Below are positions 36,603 through 49,212 of a DNA stretch of 64,000 nt, in pieces. Origin of the DNA: Cryptococcus deneoformans JEC21 (Eukaryota > Basidiomycota > Tremellomycetes > Tremellales > Cryptococcaceae). The notes under the pieces are model-generated. The model was not told the origin of the DNA. It saw only the letters and a list, made by a program, of their open reading frames with translations, and ran no database searches. The stretch covers positions 1,404,001-1,468,000 of the forward strand of contig NC_006687.1 of the NCBI RefSeq assembly GCF_000091045.1. The letters run 5' to 3'. How positions within the stretch are numbered: position 1 is the first letter of the stretch; every line of letters starts with the position of its first letter. Both the position numbers and the translations under genes were made by a program.

Positions 36603-37577
36603 CTATTCCTTCAATGATTCTTCAGGCTTCTTGAACACATATCGCATCCCATAAGCGTCCTCACCATCAGCGTCTACAGCGCATAATCATCAGCTCCAAG
36701 GCTCTTCTTTTCGACATCATTCATAGGGAAAAGAAAGTAAGGACATACAGTAACTCTTTTCCATCCCATGAACTTCGAATCCAAGGGTATCCCTGTAAAG
36801 AGAAATAGCCGCTCTGTTGGATTTTCGAACATGTAATGTGATGTGGTGTGCATCGTAATGGGCTACCATGGCTTCCTCTGTAGGATACAGACTGTCAGCA
36901 AGGACTTTGGACAGTTCTAGTGGGGAGGCTCTGTAGAGGCCGGGGGACGTACGAGACTGTTTCATGAGTTTGTTGGCGAGACCCAACCGTCTGTATGGCC
37001 GAAGGACGGAAATGGAGGTGACGTGACCACTAGGAGCGTCGCTGGGTTCTTCTTCCCTGCAGAAGGTATAAAAGACAAAAGAGTCAGAGGAATACACTAC
37101 TGCTAAGAGGGTCCCGAAATTGCAGATGGATATGAAGAGGAGAGACTTACATCTTGGCAAGAATGTACCCTACAATCCTCCCTTTTGGGTCAACTGCCAC
37201 ATACGACAGCTCCGGCCATGTCAAAGCGTGGTAAAGATCTATTTGGAGGATCTGTCAGCTCAAGAAGCCCTTCCACGGTCCGTCTTCCTTCCCATAGTCT
37301 TCGCAACAAAGCCCCACAACATAAAATTGATCCGTATGTCGCAACGGCCGATTCTTGAAGATGGGCGTTGAGCACGGGATGGGATGACTGACAATATTTG
37401 AAAGTGTAGTTCTCTGGTAAGTTGAGAAGGTTGGCATTTTGCATACCGAGCAGGTCATCTATCTATACGGGCGTCAAGTCACAAATAACAACGGTCAAAC
37501 GTCAGTCCGTTTCAATTAAGGGATAATCGAATGATGAATAAGGCGAACATGCGTACCGTTGCTTGTCGAATATCCAT
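36603..37577 (-). CDS. ARD1: N-alpha-acetyltransferase catalytic subunit (Naa10/Ard1, NatA)
   Basis: GNAT-fold enzyme that acetylates nascent N-termini after Met removal, working with Naa15 at the ribosome exit. Exon 1 is seven codons (MDIRQAT, start at 37577), followed by [39 protein letters not shown] with [10 protein letters not shown], then [20 protein letters not shown] and the acetyl-CoA loop [11 protein letters not shown] (R-x-x-G-x-A pattern). Then [35 protein letters not shown] and, across a last intron near 36740-36675, the ending [19 protein letters not shown] and stop at 36603. Short for the family at about 190 residues; the Glu-rich C-terminal extension of animal Naa10 is missing. 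Divergent from SWC4 with about 410 bp between. Confidence 0.93.
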
Positions 37578-37988
37578 TTTGCTTCAAACTTTTATGTTCT
37601 TCGATTCTCTAAAAGGTTGAGTGATTAGACAGTGAATATATGTATTGTAATACGATTAACCTAAGTTGTTCGAAGGTAAGAAGATGAATGTCGAACGAAT
37701 ACCTGGCAGCTCCGACTGGGGGGAGAAATATACTAGCCCATAATTTTTCCGCCCAAATGCGGTTATGCTTGGCCACAAATCAAGCTCTTACACAGATCCT
37801 TGCGAATATAAATCCGGAATTGAGGAGCCTGGCAGAGTACTGGCTTGAAATTGTGGGCCTAGAATTGCTAAGCGGAATCAAATCTATTCCTTACACTCTT
37901 TCCGAATGTCTGTTTACGATTGTACGTATAGTCACTGCAACTTGCCTCTCTCATCCGTTATCAGTTTTCTCGTGGCCCATCACCAACA
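37578..37988. promoter_or_regulatory. Bidirectional promoter (ARD1 / SWC4)
   Basis: 411 bp between divergent starts, with pyrimidine-rich tracts (TTGCCTCTCTCATCC) just before the SWC4 ATG at 37989. No other gene is supported; the 138-codon plus ORF here is out of frame with SWC4. Confidence 0.45.
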
Positions 37989-39598
37989 ATGTCAGCTCAA
38001 GACGTGCGCTCCATCCTATCCCTTCCCCCATCCACTCCACTTCCAACGCTCTCCAGCTCAAAGAAGGTCCCTGTTCCGCGCAAACCCGACGGTATCACCC
38101 GTGAACTCTACGCTCTCATTGGAGACAATGCCCCTTCTCTCGCGGATGCACAGGCGAGTCTGGCCGCGGTAAAGTACAGGGAGAAGCCAGCATTGAAAGG
38201 GAAGAAGGTTCATTGGTGTGTTGTTTTTGGAAAGGCATGGGTGTGTCGTTGCTGATATTTATGATGGTGTGAAGGGAATGGACAAAGTTTACACCGGCTG
38301 CGAGGCGTGACAACCCTGTACGGCTAGGACATTGGGCCCGCATAACTGATTCTGATCCTAATGATTCCGGTAAGCAGTCCTACTGTTGCCGCTATAAATG
38401 GTTCTGACCTCAACCAGTTGAATACTTTGGCAAATTCAACCTCCACGGGCCATCAGTCATGGAATACTCGCAGTTCGAATACGATCAACACCTTGTCGAC
38501 CCTAACTGGACCCTGCAAGAAACAGAGTATCTGTTTGAGCTATTGAAGGAATACGATCTGAGATTTATCGTTGCGGCTGATCGGTATGCGTATGTTTCGC
38601 CTGAAGGAGAAAAGAGGAAGCGAAGTGTCGAGGTGAATTACTTCTGATTATAACTTATCAGACAGCGAAGTAGCTGACTGATTACAATCAATAGGATATG
38701 AAAGACCGATACTACACTATCTGCCGCCGACTCATCCGAACCCGAACCGCTTCTGACCCCGTACATCAACAACATCTCATCCAAGCCTACGCATTTGACA
38801 AAGCTCGCGAAATCAAGCGCAAACAGTACGCATCTGATCTCTTCCATCTAACTCCGGCCGAGATCGCGGAGGAAGAAGCGCTCTATGTGGAGATCACGAG
38901 GATGCAACAGAATGAGAGGCGGTTCCGAGCGGATAGGGATGAGTTGATGAGGAGCGTTATGGGGCTGGATAGTGGGCTGGTGGAAGTTGATCAATCGGCT
39001 ATGGAGAATGCTATCGGTGTTGACAAGGTGTGTCCTATATTCCCTTACTGTTGAGCATTACACTGACCTGTCACAGAACAAAAAGAAGCGGAAGGCAGAG
39101 GACGAAAGTGCCGCCCCATCTCCCGCTCCTACACCCAAGAAACCAGCACCCAACGCAGGCTTTGACAACTCGCGCTGTATTTATCACCTTCCTACACCTT
39201 CCAACGCCAATTCTCTTACTTCACATCTCTCCCAAAAGCATCCTCCTCATCAGCAGGCTTTCCTCCGCGGTTCTCGCTTACCACTTCCTAAACCGACCGC
39301 CGCTGGTCGTATCACGGACTTGCTTGCCGAACTAGGTCTCTCCGCGAACAGGCTTGTCATGCCTACAAGACAAAATATGGAAGTATTCGAGGGATTGCTA
39401 AATGCAGCGGCGGCTTTAGTGGAGATGAGGAGGCAAGTGAATAGGGTAGAGCAAGAGTTGAGGGTAGTGAGGATGCAAAAAGAGGGGCTGATGCCTGTTA
39501 CGACGAATCCGAGTGCGAGAGTCAAAGGTGAGGCTGGTGTGGTCACAGGAGGAAGCGAAGCGACGGTGAAGGCGGTTACGCCCGTAAAGGAATGTTAG
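37989..39598 (+). CDS. SWC4: Swc4/Eaf2 (DMAP1 family), SWR1 and NuA4 subunit
   Basis: Shared subunit of the SWR1 remodeller (H2A.Z exchange) and the NuA4 acetyltransferase. Start 37989: MSAQDVRSILSLPPSTPLPT. The first exon also contains DGITRELYALIGDNAPSLAD, the conserved DMAP1 N-terminal motif. After introns: KWTKFTPAARR, VEYFGKFNLHGPSVMEYSQF, then the SANT-like domain (DPNWTLQETEYLFELLKEYD, LRFIVAADRYAYV, SVEDMKDRYYTICRRL). Further regions are DKAREIKRKQYASDLFHLTP and a helical segment with EEEALYVEITRMQQNERRF. After a short intron near 39029-39077 come a Lys-rich, nuclear-signal-like stretch (NKKKRKAEDESA), a Pro-rich linker and a C-terminal helix (VEMRRQVNRVEQELRVVRMQ). The last exon stops at 39598. 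About 440 residues. Confidence 0.93.
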
Positions 39599-40034
39599 AC
39601 CGACATCCCTACTTATTTTATGATGGAATCATGCAACGCAGATCCAGAGCTTTCTAATATTGTTTTGGTCAATTCCCCTATTTGGGATGGTCATAAGAAC
39701 CTAAATTCTGACAGTGAAGGAACTGTGTTTTGTGATACAAGCCATATGCCTGGACTCTTCGCCCTCGGTATGTTTGATAATGATGGTCGCAAATCCTGAT
39801 CTGTCATATGGCCCTGATCTCAACGATTTGAGCCGGAAATGAGTTGCTGAAGGCGGGTAAAATTGCTACAGATGACTGGGAGGGAGCAAAGTGCCAGAGA
39901 TGCTCCATAGTATTAGCGTATTGATGTTCAATAAGGTCAGTAATCCGGTTTATGGTAATGATAATGGTCAACTGTAGTACGAGATTGCATGAGGACATCA
40001 CCTTTTAGATGTCGCAACATCGTGAACTAGACGA
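39599..40034. other. Convergent intergenic region
   Basis: About 435 bp between the 3' ends of SWC4 and the DEAD-box helicase gene. Nothing beyond likely 3' UTRs. Confidence 0.5.
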
Positions 40035-42098
40035 TCACGCAGGTTGCCATCGTCCTCGCCCGTTACCGCCGCCACCTCTGCCTCCCCTCCCACCTCTCCC
40101 GCCGCCTCTCCCGCCGCCTCTCCCGCCTCCTCGAAGGGTATTCTCGGAAGTAATGTCCGATTCCCGGCCCCTTTTGCCTGTATGCGGCTTGTCTTGACCC
40201 CCAGCACTTTTCTGGACCTCCTTGACGATGTTCAACCCTGGCACACCCCTCAGACCCATCTTGCTAACGGTCTTGGCCAGTAGTCCTGGGGGTTGAGGTC
40301 CATTACGGAGTGAGACTCTAGCATAATCGCCAGCGTGTCTTACGAGATCCGCCTGAGACCATCTGAGCGATTTGAGGTGAGAGTTGTAGTACCCGAGCCA
40401 AGCTTGGTACGCCTGAGCTTTGGATTCTGGTGAGACAAATTCGAGAGCTTTGTTGACGGCATCACGAGAGCGGGACATGATCTCGGGCGCGATGGTCGGG
40501 TATGGGTGGAGGGTGAAAGTTTGGAGGGTCTTATCCCGAAGAAAGTGAGACTCAAAATCGCCGAGCATCAGAATGCCATGACCTTCGGCTCCAGCACGAG
40601 CGGTTCGCCCAAGTCGATGTACGTCTTTTCGTCAGTTCAGATTTCTGCTTGGTCACTTACATTGTTCTGAGCTACTCGGAAGGCCAATCTGTACCACTGC
40701 AGTCACGCCCTTCACGTCGATACCTCGTGCAGTGACGTCCGAGGAGAAAAGGACGCCTCTTTCAGCTTGACGGAACGCCTCGGTTGTTGAAGCTCGTTTC
40801 GATTGTGATAGGCGAGAATGTATCTCCCACACTGGGTAGGGGATCGGTAAGGACGAGAAGACGTCGTGGAACAGGGCGGCAGCCCGAGCGGTAGGGAGGA
40901 AGGCAATGACTTAAAAGTCAGCTTTGCTGCGTGTCAACCTACACACCTTTAAAATCCTTGTTCTTAGACTCCTCATTGCGCATGACTTCCATCGCAGCCG
41001 GTATGAGATCTTCCGCTGAGACCACCAAAACCTCTTGCTTAACATGCTCGTGCGCGTTGACATCCTCCTCGGTCAGCGTAGTGATGAATTTGTAATCCTT
41101 TCTGAGTGCGATTGACGCGATCTGGCCAGTCAGCTGTGTTTATCCGGTCTCACTCACTGAATGGACCTCCGTGGGCAGGGTAGCAGAAAATAAGAGGGTC
41201 TGACGGGGGACAGCGTGAGGAGCCGGCAAATAATCGAATATCTTGACCAATTCTCGACGGAAACCCGCGTCTAGCAGACGATCGGCTTCGTCGAGGACGA
41301 TCATCTCTACTCATCAGCCTAAATTGGTCATGTTCCACTCACTTAGCTGGGCGAAGCGAGCCTTAATGCCTCCATTTTCCATCAAATCGAGCAATCGACC
41401 AGGAGTGGCAACAAGGATGTCCGCGCTTCAAGAGGTTAAGCATAAATTCCCGGCAGACGTACGAGGACTCACCGCTTTGACTTGAGATTCTTGATATCCC
41501 TATCCATATTGGTCCCGCCGACGACGCTTCGAGTGCCAAACTTTTTACTCAGAGCAGTTGACATTCGCTCGGCGACCTCATTGATCTGCTGAGCCAGTTC
41601 CCGGGTAGGGGATAAGATGAGAATTGACGTGAGAGCGGAGGGAGGCATGGGTGCCGATAGCAGACGTTGCACCACTGGGACCAAGAAGGCAAGGGTTTTT
41701 CCAGTCCCGGTCTTGGCTTGAGCTAGGACGTCGTCTCCGGCGAGGATGGTTGGAAGTGTGGCCGCTTGGACCTTTGAAAGGTCAACTGGGAAAAATGGTT
41801 TCGGATTGAGCACCTAGCTCACTTCGGTACACGTCTCGAAAGGAAGAGATGGGAAGATCTCTGGGCTCAATCCATTAAAGTCTCGAAAACGAGGTCTATC
41901 AATACCGGCTGGTGTACTGATCCCACTAGGCACAGGTGTTGAATCTGTTGTCTTGACGATAAGACCAGGTTGAGTGGTTGCAAGACTCCTTGTCGGGTTG
42001 GCTTGAGCGCGAGCAGCATGAAAACCTCCACGTTTGAAACGATTACCAGCTCCACGGATAGGAGGATTTGACATGATGGGTACAGCGGTGTTACTCAT
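40035..42098 (-). CDS. DEAD-box ATP-dependent RNA helicase with RGG tail (Mss116-like)
   Basis: RNA-dependent ATPase. Start at 42098 (MSNTAVPIMSN; an ATG at 42074 is an alternative) with an Arg-rich lead (RFKRGGFHAARAQANPTRSL) that could be a targeting or RNA-binding region. Motifs in order: Q-motif area (FFPVDLSKVQAATLP), motif I (AQAKTGTGKT), Ia (PTRELAQQ), Ib (ATPGRLLDLM), DEAD (MIVLDEADRLLDAGFRR), SAT (TLLFSATLP), FLPTARAA, motif V (SSDVTARGIDVKGV) and motif VI (HRLGRTARAG). A C-terminal helical extension follows (AYQAWLGYYNSHLKSLRW) as in the Mss116 group, and the tail is an RGG array of about 30 residues ending GRGRWQPA at 40035. Introns are short (44-60 nt). Mitochondrial location is likely for Mss116 relatives but is not proven here. 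Confidence 0.9.
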
Positions 42099-42355
42099 CG
42101 GCTTGCAGGCGTGAAAAAAAAAAGAGAAAATGAAAGAGTACCACTGTAGGTACAACGTCCCAGTTCGTCCCTGACCTCATTCTTCCTACCTCCACCTGCC
42201 CAGGCACGTTCTCGCTAATAATATAGAAGTATCTGTTTTCAATACCCGTAAACTCCGACATTGTCTACCATCTACGTAAATCTCAGGAGCATTGTCTTAT
42301 TATTCGTCACACCATTCCGACCTCGTTCAAATAGGGCAGTTATACATGTACTTGG

Positions 42356-45300
42356 ATGTCTGTCCAACCCATAGCAAAGCCCATAACTCCGACTCCGAAG
42401 AAGATCAACAGTGCGTCTGACCTATCCTATCTATACCTCGGTAGCAAGTAGCTCGGCATCTAGCCTTAACGGACATGATTTTCCCATTCACTAACTGGAA
42501 TAGGTTGCGATGCCTGTCGCTCTAGGAAGGTCCGGTGTGAACGACTCTTTCAGACAGAGGCACCACGACCTGGACCGTCGGTAGGTCAGCCGTCTCTACC
42601 GCCATGTCGGGTATGTCTAGCTACCTACTTTATCGGAATGTTATGCATTGGCGCTGATGTGGACGAGGGCGGAAAAGCAATGCGCCGATTTGGGCATTGA
42701 ATGTACTACCACCTGGCGACCTAAGAGGGTTAGTGACCCTTCATCCATTTGATCAATGTACTTGACTTAATAACTGTTGGTATATAGCGCGGACCCCCAA
42801 ACGAATATTTAAAGTGAATTCCAGTCCCTGATCAAAGCAGAATTCTATATTGATCATTCATGGTTGATGATGTGCACACTAGGAAGCTCATGGCTTCCGA
42901 TACAGATAGTCAATCGCATCCGGTCCCCGTCCCCGTACCGATGACCACCATACCCTCTCTCCCCGACAGCGCCTCTTTATCGCCAGTATTGCATTCTCCC
43001 TTAAACCGCTACATCCCAGTTTCCCCACTTTCAGCCCGGCCGACCAGCCACCAACCCCATTCGCTGGAAGATATCATTGAAAGAAATGTGGCGATGTCCA
43101 TATTTGCGCTCTTCTTCGACTATGTGGGTTTTGAGTGTTTTCTTTCTCGAATCCGAATTTTCTTTTACTCCATTCCAACGGGTGGCCTTCCTCAGGCCCT
43201 TCTTCGTCAGACTTCCTCTATGCTGGGGCGGAGACTTATAGCTTTTTGAACACAGGTACATCCCTTGACGCCCTGCCTTCATCGACCCACATTTCTAATG
43301 GAGGTACAAACTATGAGAGACGAGAAAGAGCCGGTGTTCTTGGCTTTGGTGTTGAGCGTGTTAGCCTCTGCCATGGTCCAGGTATGTCCATTTCGGCACA
43401 TCCATATTATCTATTCTCTCCATTCGATCTATCATAACCTCGAATTTGCGGCCTGAAATGAACTTCTGATCTCTTGACACAGATACCCAAACCCTTGTTG
43501 CCCACTATCAACAATTGCCCGGGGAGAGAAGTGGCAGACCGCTGCTACCAAGTTTCCCGGCTTGTCTCGCTGAACACCTACGAACCGCCGACAATTGAGA
43601 TGGTCATCCTGAGATTCCTCGATTCGGTGTATCACATAGTATCAGGTCGACTAGGCGCTCACGGTATGTCCCTCGTTGTCTTCCCCTGTATATCGGGCGT
43701 AGTGCTGAACTGGGGGTGTGATGATAGCCGCAAGTTGGGGAGAAGCATTACAGCTCGGTGTATCTTTGGGCATACATCGTGAAGCCAGTTATGCTGGGCT
43801 AGGTGAGTATTTCTTTAAGTGCTTCAGCTCAGCAACCTACCCCATGTCAGTGTTGACGCTGAGATGATAGATCCAATAAGTGCCGAAGTCCGAAGAAGGA
43901 TGTTTGGTTTGTTATTCACATCTGACAAGGCTGCGTGAGTGACCTATCTTTCTGCGCATCACTCGTCACGTCTAAACTTACGACGACCATGGTGATAGAG
44001 CTTGCTTGAGAGATCGGCCAATATTCCTCCCAACGGAAGATTGCGACACGCTCATGCCGAAAGCAGTGTACGTAGCCTATTCCCACTTTCAGTCGGGCTA
44101 TGCGCTAATTGATTAAGGGACGACGAGTATATCACTCGTACAGAATATCGTACTTTTCCGGTCTATGAGACTTCCACGATTGCAGGATTCAAGTGAGTCA
44201 TCTTCCTTTGAGCTTTGATAGGTCAGACAAGGGCTGAAAGAATGTTAGTATCGCTACAAGGGTCTTTGGGTATGTCTGTGCCAATTTGATAATTGCTGCC
44301 TCGACAGAGCGAGACTGATCTGAGTATTAAGGATCATCGGAGAAACTCTTTTGCTACAACGTACTGTCCGGCGTCAGTCCCCTCTTGCGCCGGAGGACAT
44401 ACTAGCCAGACTCAGACGAGTCAAAGCCATTTCCGAGGATCTTGCAGAAGTCTTGATCGACATCCCTGCCGCTCTGAGGTTGGCAGACACCCCAGCTCCC
44501 TTGCAGTTACGGTAAGCCGTCTTCACCTGCTTCTCCTTTCACTTCTTGACATTTCCGCTGATGAAGCTGTCATAGAACCAATACTCAGGATTGGGGTCAA
44601 GATATCTTTGCTCAATTGGATTTGTACTTTGCCCAACCTGAGTCGTCTCGATCAATCGCCAAAGAATCATTTTTGGTGCTCAAAGGGAATATATACGTCA
44701 CACACGCTTTGGCAAGATTCGCGCTCATGTGAGTTGAGTCGCCAACCATTTTGACCCAAAATGTTTTGAATTAACGGCATACCGCACGAATGCTGATATG
44801 CTGTAATCGGTATTATAGCGGCTGTAGGGATGAGATTATGGGGCAAACAAACTCGCTAGGCGGCGTTACTCGGACTGGTCAGTCTGCGAGGAGTAGGATT
44901 GCTGCAAAGAGCAATGCTGACTCCCTCTCTTGTATCAGCTACAGAGACGATCGTCACATATTTGTACGATACTCTGGATCGATATGAGACCGTCATTGTA
45001 GATCTGCTCAAGGCGTTACACAGGCAAGTGCCCGCGACAATAAAGCTGGGTCTCCACATTGTGCTGATGTAACCTCGCAGTATACCAGTACAAAGTGCAA
45101 GTATCATATTCTCTTCCATCTTGTCTCTTAAAGGCCGAGACAACGACTAACGTTGGATTACTGCAGCTCGCAGTCAATGGACCGTCACTAGTCAACAAGA
45201 TCCGATATGTCGCCGTATCCCTCTTGGACGCTTTGGATGCCAACAACCCAGTCAGCCCAGAGGGGGCGTACTTGCTTGATTTCTTAGCCATCTTATCGGA

Positions 45301-45386
45301 GATTGAACAGGTGGGTCCAGCGATGCCTTGGGCATGTTGGTTGACCACTTCCATCTTTTGCGCTAATGCCTGAACAGACTCTATAA
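42356..45386 (+). CDS. Zn2Cys6 transcription factor with fungal-specific domain
   Basis: Start 42356: MSVQPIAKPITPTPKKINS, then an intron, then the binuclear zinc cluster CDACRSRKVRCERL. The second half of the cluster is encoded after another intron (LPPCR, then KQCADLGIECTTTWRPKR), so six Cys are present with an unusually long loop of about 20 residues between the third and fourth. After RGPPNEYL comes a Ser/Pro/Thr-rich linker, then the fungal-specific transcription factor region: ERNVAMSIFALFFDYV, CLHRPTFLMEVQTMRDEKEP, VFLALVLSVLASAMVQ, YEPPTIEMVILRFLDSVYHI, EVRRRMFGLLFTSDKAA, RLRRVKAISEDLAEVLIDIP and YVTHALARFALI. The last exon contributes only two codons (TL, stop at 45386). More than ten introns. 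Lies tail to tail with the beta-glucosidase gene (210 bp apart), suggesting that it controls the neighbouring sugar genes. Confidence 0.88.
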
Positions 45387-45596
45387 TACCTTTACATATT
45401 GCTTCGAAAGTCACGCCGAGAGAAAGCTTTGATGTACGCGTGATGACTCGCGTGGGTTATATGTACTATTATGCATATCAACTTGCTGTCTTACATGTAA
45501 CGTGCAGCAAGGCTACGAAGTACGCAAGCACAGGCGATAAGATAAATTCTCAAAAGAACAATTAGGTCTATAAGTCAGATGAACCTATTCTACCAA

Positions 45597-48500
45597 CTAG
45601 ATCCAGGTCGGCTCATACACCTGAGGCTCTTGGAGACCTATCCACTTGAATGACCTAGCAAGATGAACAGGTTTCGAAAGATGGATGAGAGTAGAAGACG
45701 TCCCGATCCTAATTTCATAATCGCCTTTCCTGCCGATCCAGCTCTTCTCTTGGATGCTGTAGAATGAGAATGCTTTGTGCTAACCACATCCCACAGCCGG
45801 ATATCAGCCATTATCTCAGAAGATCCCTCAAGACAGCGAGGCGCAAAAGGGCTCGTCCACTCACATCAAGACTAACGGAAACAGTCTTCGATTCTCCGGG
45901 TCTTAAGTACACTTTTACGAATTCCGCTAGTTCATGTTCTGGTCTTTCGACTATCGGTGCTAGATCGTGGATGTAGACTTGAGCGACTTCTGCGCCATCG
46001 ATTTCACCGGTGTTGGTGAGGGTGAAACTCGCTTTGGCGCCACAAGCCTCGGATTTAACAGATAACTCGCTTCTCACACTTTCGTCAGTTTTTCCGATCC
46101 AATCACGGTCATTCTTAGGAGGAGGGAGAGGGTAGAATAATAGGAAGCAGTGAAATAGTCAACTAACCTAAAGGTGAAAGAAGTATAGCTCAACCCATGT
46201 CCGAAGGGAAAAGCGCTCTTTGGATGATCCCCTCTGTCAAAATACCTATACCCAACCCCCAACCCTTCACAATAAACGGTATCGATCGGGTGTCCGAACC
46301 CTTCATGGCTCGGATAATCCTCCAATACCCTGGGCCAGGTGATTGGTAGCTTGCCACTTGGATTGACAACGCCAAAGACGACATCGGCGATGGCTGTGCC
46401 GCAGTTGTTGCCCCCGAAGAAGGCTTGAACGATAGCCGACGCGTCGTCAAGCCAGGGGAACTCGACTGGCATACCGGATTGGTTGACTATAATCGTCTCT
46501 GGCTTCGAGGAAAGTACGGCCCGCACGAGCTCGTCGGTCCCTGGCGGAAGCTTCATATCTTCTCGATCATAGGATTCAGACTCCCACTCTGAATTCGTAC
46601 CAATACAGAGAATGGCGACTTGATCGAAAATTTGTCAGTCCTTGAATTGAGTCTAAAGATGTAAAATTGAGATGGACTCTCACCATCAGATTCAGTAGCG
46701 AGCTTGACAGCTTTCTCAATTTCTGCTCGGACATCGCGCTTCTTTCTTCCACCGATTCGAATCCCACCTCGACGGCCGGTCTATCAACACACATCAGATA
46801 GGATCAGCTTACACACTCAGCGCAGCCGGTTGAGGCTGCAGAGGATATACGTACATAGGGAGACATTGCATTTAGCTGTTTGAAGTTGGAAAATCGGACT
46901 TCGAGGTCGTACGATTTTCCAGCCTCAACGTTGAGTTCACCTGTACGCTCTTCTGCGCCTGTATTGAACTGGATTGGGAGAAGAAACAAACAATACAATA
47001 TCTCTTGTCAGTTATCGGAAGATAAAGGGCTTGTGGAACGACAATAAATACATGAACTTACGAAAAGCAAACCCTCTTTCTGATCAGTGGAGTTATCGAT
47101 GATCTTCTTTCCGTCAATGAACAAATCGGCCTGTCCAGCTACACCCAGACCAAGTTCCCACTACCCTGTCAGCTTGAGCCCGCAGGTTGTGGACTTACAA
47201 TCCCGCTTTCGTCGGGAGTGAAGATTGTCTTGAGCTACAGGTAATGTCAGTTTGTTATGGTCGGAAGAAAAGTTGTTGATTGGTGGAGCTCACAGATACA
47301 TATCCTCTGACTGGTACTTCTTTCGGTATACCGTCGATGAAGTACGAGAATGCCGAATTGTTATATTTTGAGAAAATAGGTTTGACCTTGTTCTCCCATG
47401 GGCTTCAAGTTTTGCCGTGTTAGCTTATGTGGAAAAGTAGGAAAGCGAAGGGGCTACTCACTTTTGGGCGTAGAAATTGCACTGCACCCCTGGTCCGGCA
47501 TCTTTACCCATCGTGGGATGATGAATGAAAGGCGTCAAAAGCGGCGTCCATCTCGAGCTATCGGAGCCGATTGTATATTCTACTTTTGCCCCTACGCTTT
47601 CGGCATATGTGGTGATCGCCTCCAAGGGAGTGATGAGGTACGTCGGAGGAAGGTTGGCACTTCCCCCACCTGAATAGGAGGCTGTTTTGGCATTGGGGCC
47701 GATGACGGCGATCTTCTTGCCGTTGGGAGAAGAGATGGGCAAGACACTTTTGTCATTTTTGAGGAGGACGACGGCAGAATCGGCTGCTTCGCGCAGTAAT
47801 GCTCGGATATAGGGCGTATCGATGGTTTCTTCGTCTTTTTCAAAGTCGATACCAGACTGTTGAGCTTCTTGGACATAGTGCAGGACCTATATCAGATGAA
47901 AGATCAATAAGCCCTGTGCTAAGAGCATTAAGCACGACGACTTACCCTCAAAGCACACTCGTCTATATCGGCAGGGACGAGTTTACCGCCAATGATATCC
48001 CTTTCCAAACTTGAACCCCTCATCAAGGCAGGTCCGGGCATCTCAAGGTCCAAAGAAGCCTTGACAGCTTCTGAAGAAGAGTATGTCCCACTCCAGTCGG
48101 ACATGATCATACCCTGGAACTCGAAGTCGCCTCGGAGGATCTTGCGCAGTAAGAAAGGGTGTTCAGCCACGTGTAGACCATTTACTCGATTGTAACTTGT
48201 CATCTATGTGAGACATTAGCATTAGGTTCCTTCAACTAGAAGAACGCAAAAGGTCTGGTTGAAGAGGCCTGTGGCAATTCGAAAGATAGAAACCTACAAA
48301 GACGGCAGGTCGTGCCTTGCATTGAATTCTGAAGGGCTCGAGGTAGATTTCATGCATCGTCCTTTCGTCAATGACCGAGTTGTTGCTTCTTCGCAGGTAT
48401 TCTTGTTCGTTTGCGAGGAAATCTGAAAACTCAGCTTTGAACATTCCTCCAAATACTCACGCTTCGGTGCTATACCAGAACAGATCAGCATTTGCGTGGT

Positions 48501-49212
48501 ATACAAAGATCAAGAAATAGTCAGAGTTGCACACGCACTGGTCATGACCTTCTTGGACTGTACACCTTCTATCCATGCCAACGCGATATGACCACAAAGA
48601 AGAGGATCTGTGCAACGTACCATCTGGTCAGCTCTGAGCTCAGTCTTTGAAAGGCCAATGGACGACGGGGACTCACCTTCGCTGAAAGACTCGAACCCTC
48701 TTCCACCACAAGGATGTCTCTGACAATTCGTGGTGGGACCTAACAAGCAGTGCACCCCGCGGGCTCGGCATTCCTCTCCCAAGGCTTCGCCAATACGACG
48801 AGCAAGATCAATATCCATAGACGCCCCCAGGCCAGTGGATGAAGGGAAACATGATGCAGTTGCGCCATTCGTCCCTGTCGACTACAGATCAGTTGCTCTC
48901 CTATGTCTGCTTGAGCGTGGCTTGCTATCGCTTACAGGCTGTACCTCTGACTCCGTTCTGCTATCTGATTAGCTGGGCTCAGATGATCGACCCGGGTCAC
49001 TCACAGGCCCGTCACTGCACTGTGCAGCATTGTTAGCTGAGTCCCATCAAATCTCTGTCAATTCATCGATCGCTCACTCGCACTCGAGGTATACCGAGCC
49101 TGGGTACAGCTACCGTATGCCACATGTCATCGCCGCTCAAGAGCGCGATCTTCTCCTCGCTTGAGAGCTCCTTGAGTACTGCCTCGGGATTGATAATAGT
49201 CATCTTCGTCAT
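45597..49212 (-). CDS. GH3 beta-glucosidase with PA14 insert
   Basis: Hydrolyses terminal non-reducing beta-D-glucosyl residues. No signal peptide at the start (MTKMTIINPEAVLKELSSEE from 49212, or MTII from 49203), so it is probably intracellular. Order: KIALLSGDDMWHTVAVPRLG, then ARRIGEALGEECRARGVHCL and LGPTTNCQRHP, then the catalytic barrel with CGHIALAWIEG, NSVIDERTMHEIYLEPF, SYNRVNGLHVAEHPFLL and the nucleophile Asp in GMIMSDWSGTYSS. A PA14-type insert follows (IFTPDESGIWELG and FNTGAEERTGELNVEAGKSY), as in secreted and intracellular GH3 enzymes such as yeast beta-glucosidases. The C-terminal domain has VVNPSGKLPITWPR, AFPFGHGLSYTSF and a fibronectin-III-like end (IDGAEVAQVYIHDLAP, EFVKVYLRPGESKTVSV), closing with SFKWIGLQEPQV and stop at 45597. 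At least fifteen short introns. Divergent from the sugar transporter. Confidence 0.92.

Noticed and set aside
40009..40283. Plus-strand Pro-rich ORFs
   Set aside because: Antisense of the RGG tail of the DEAD-box helicase.
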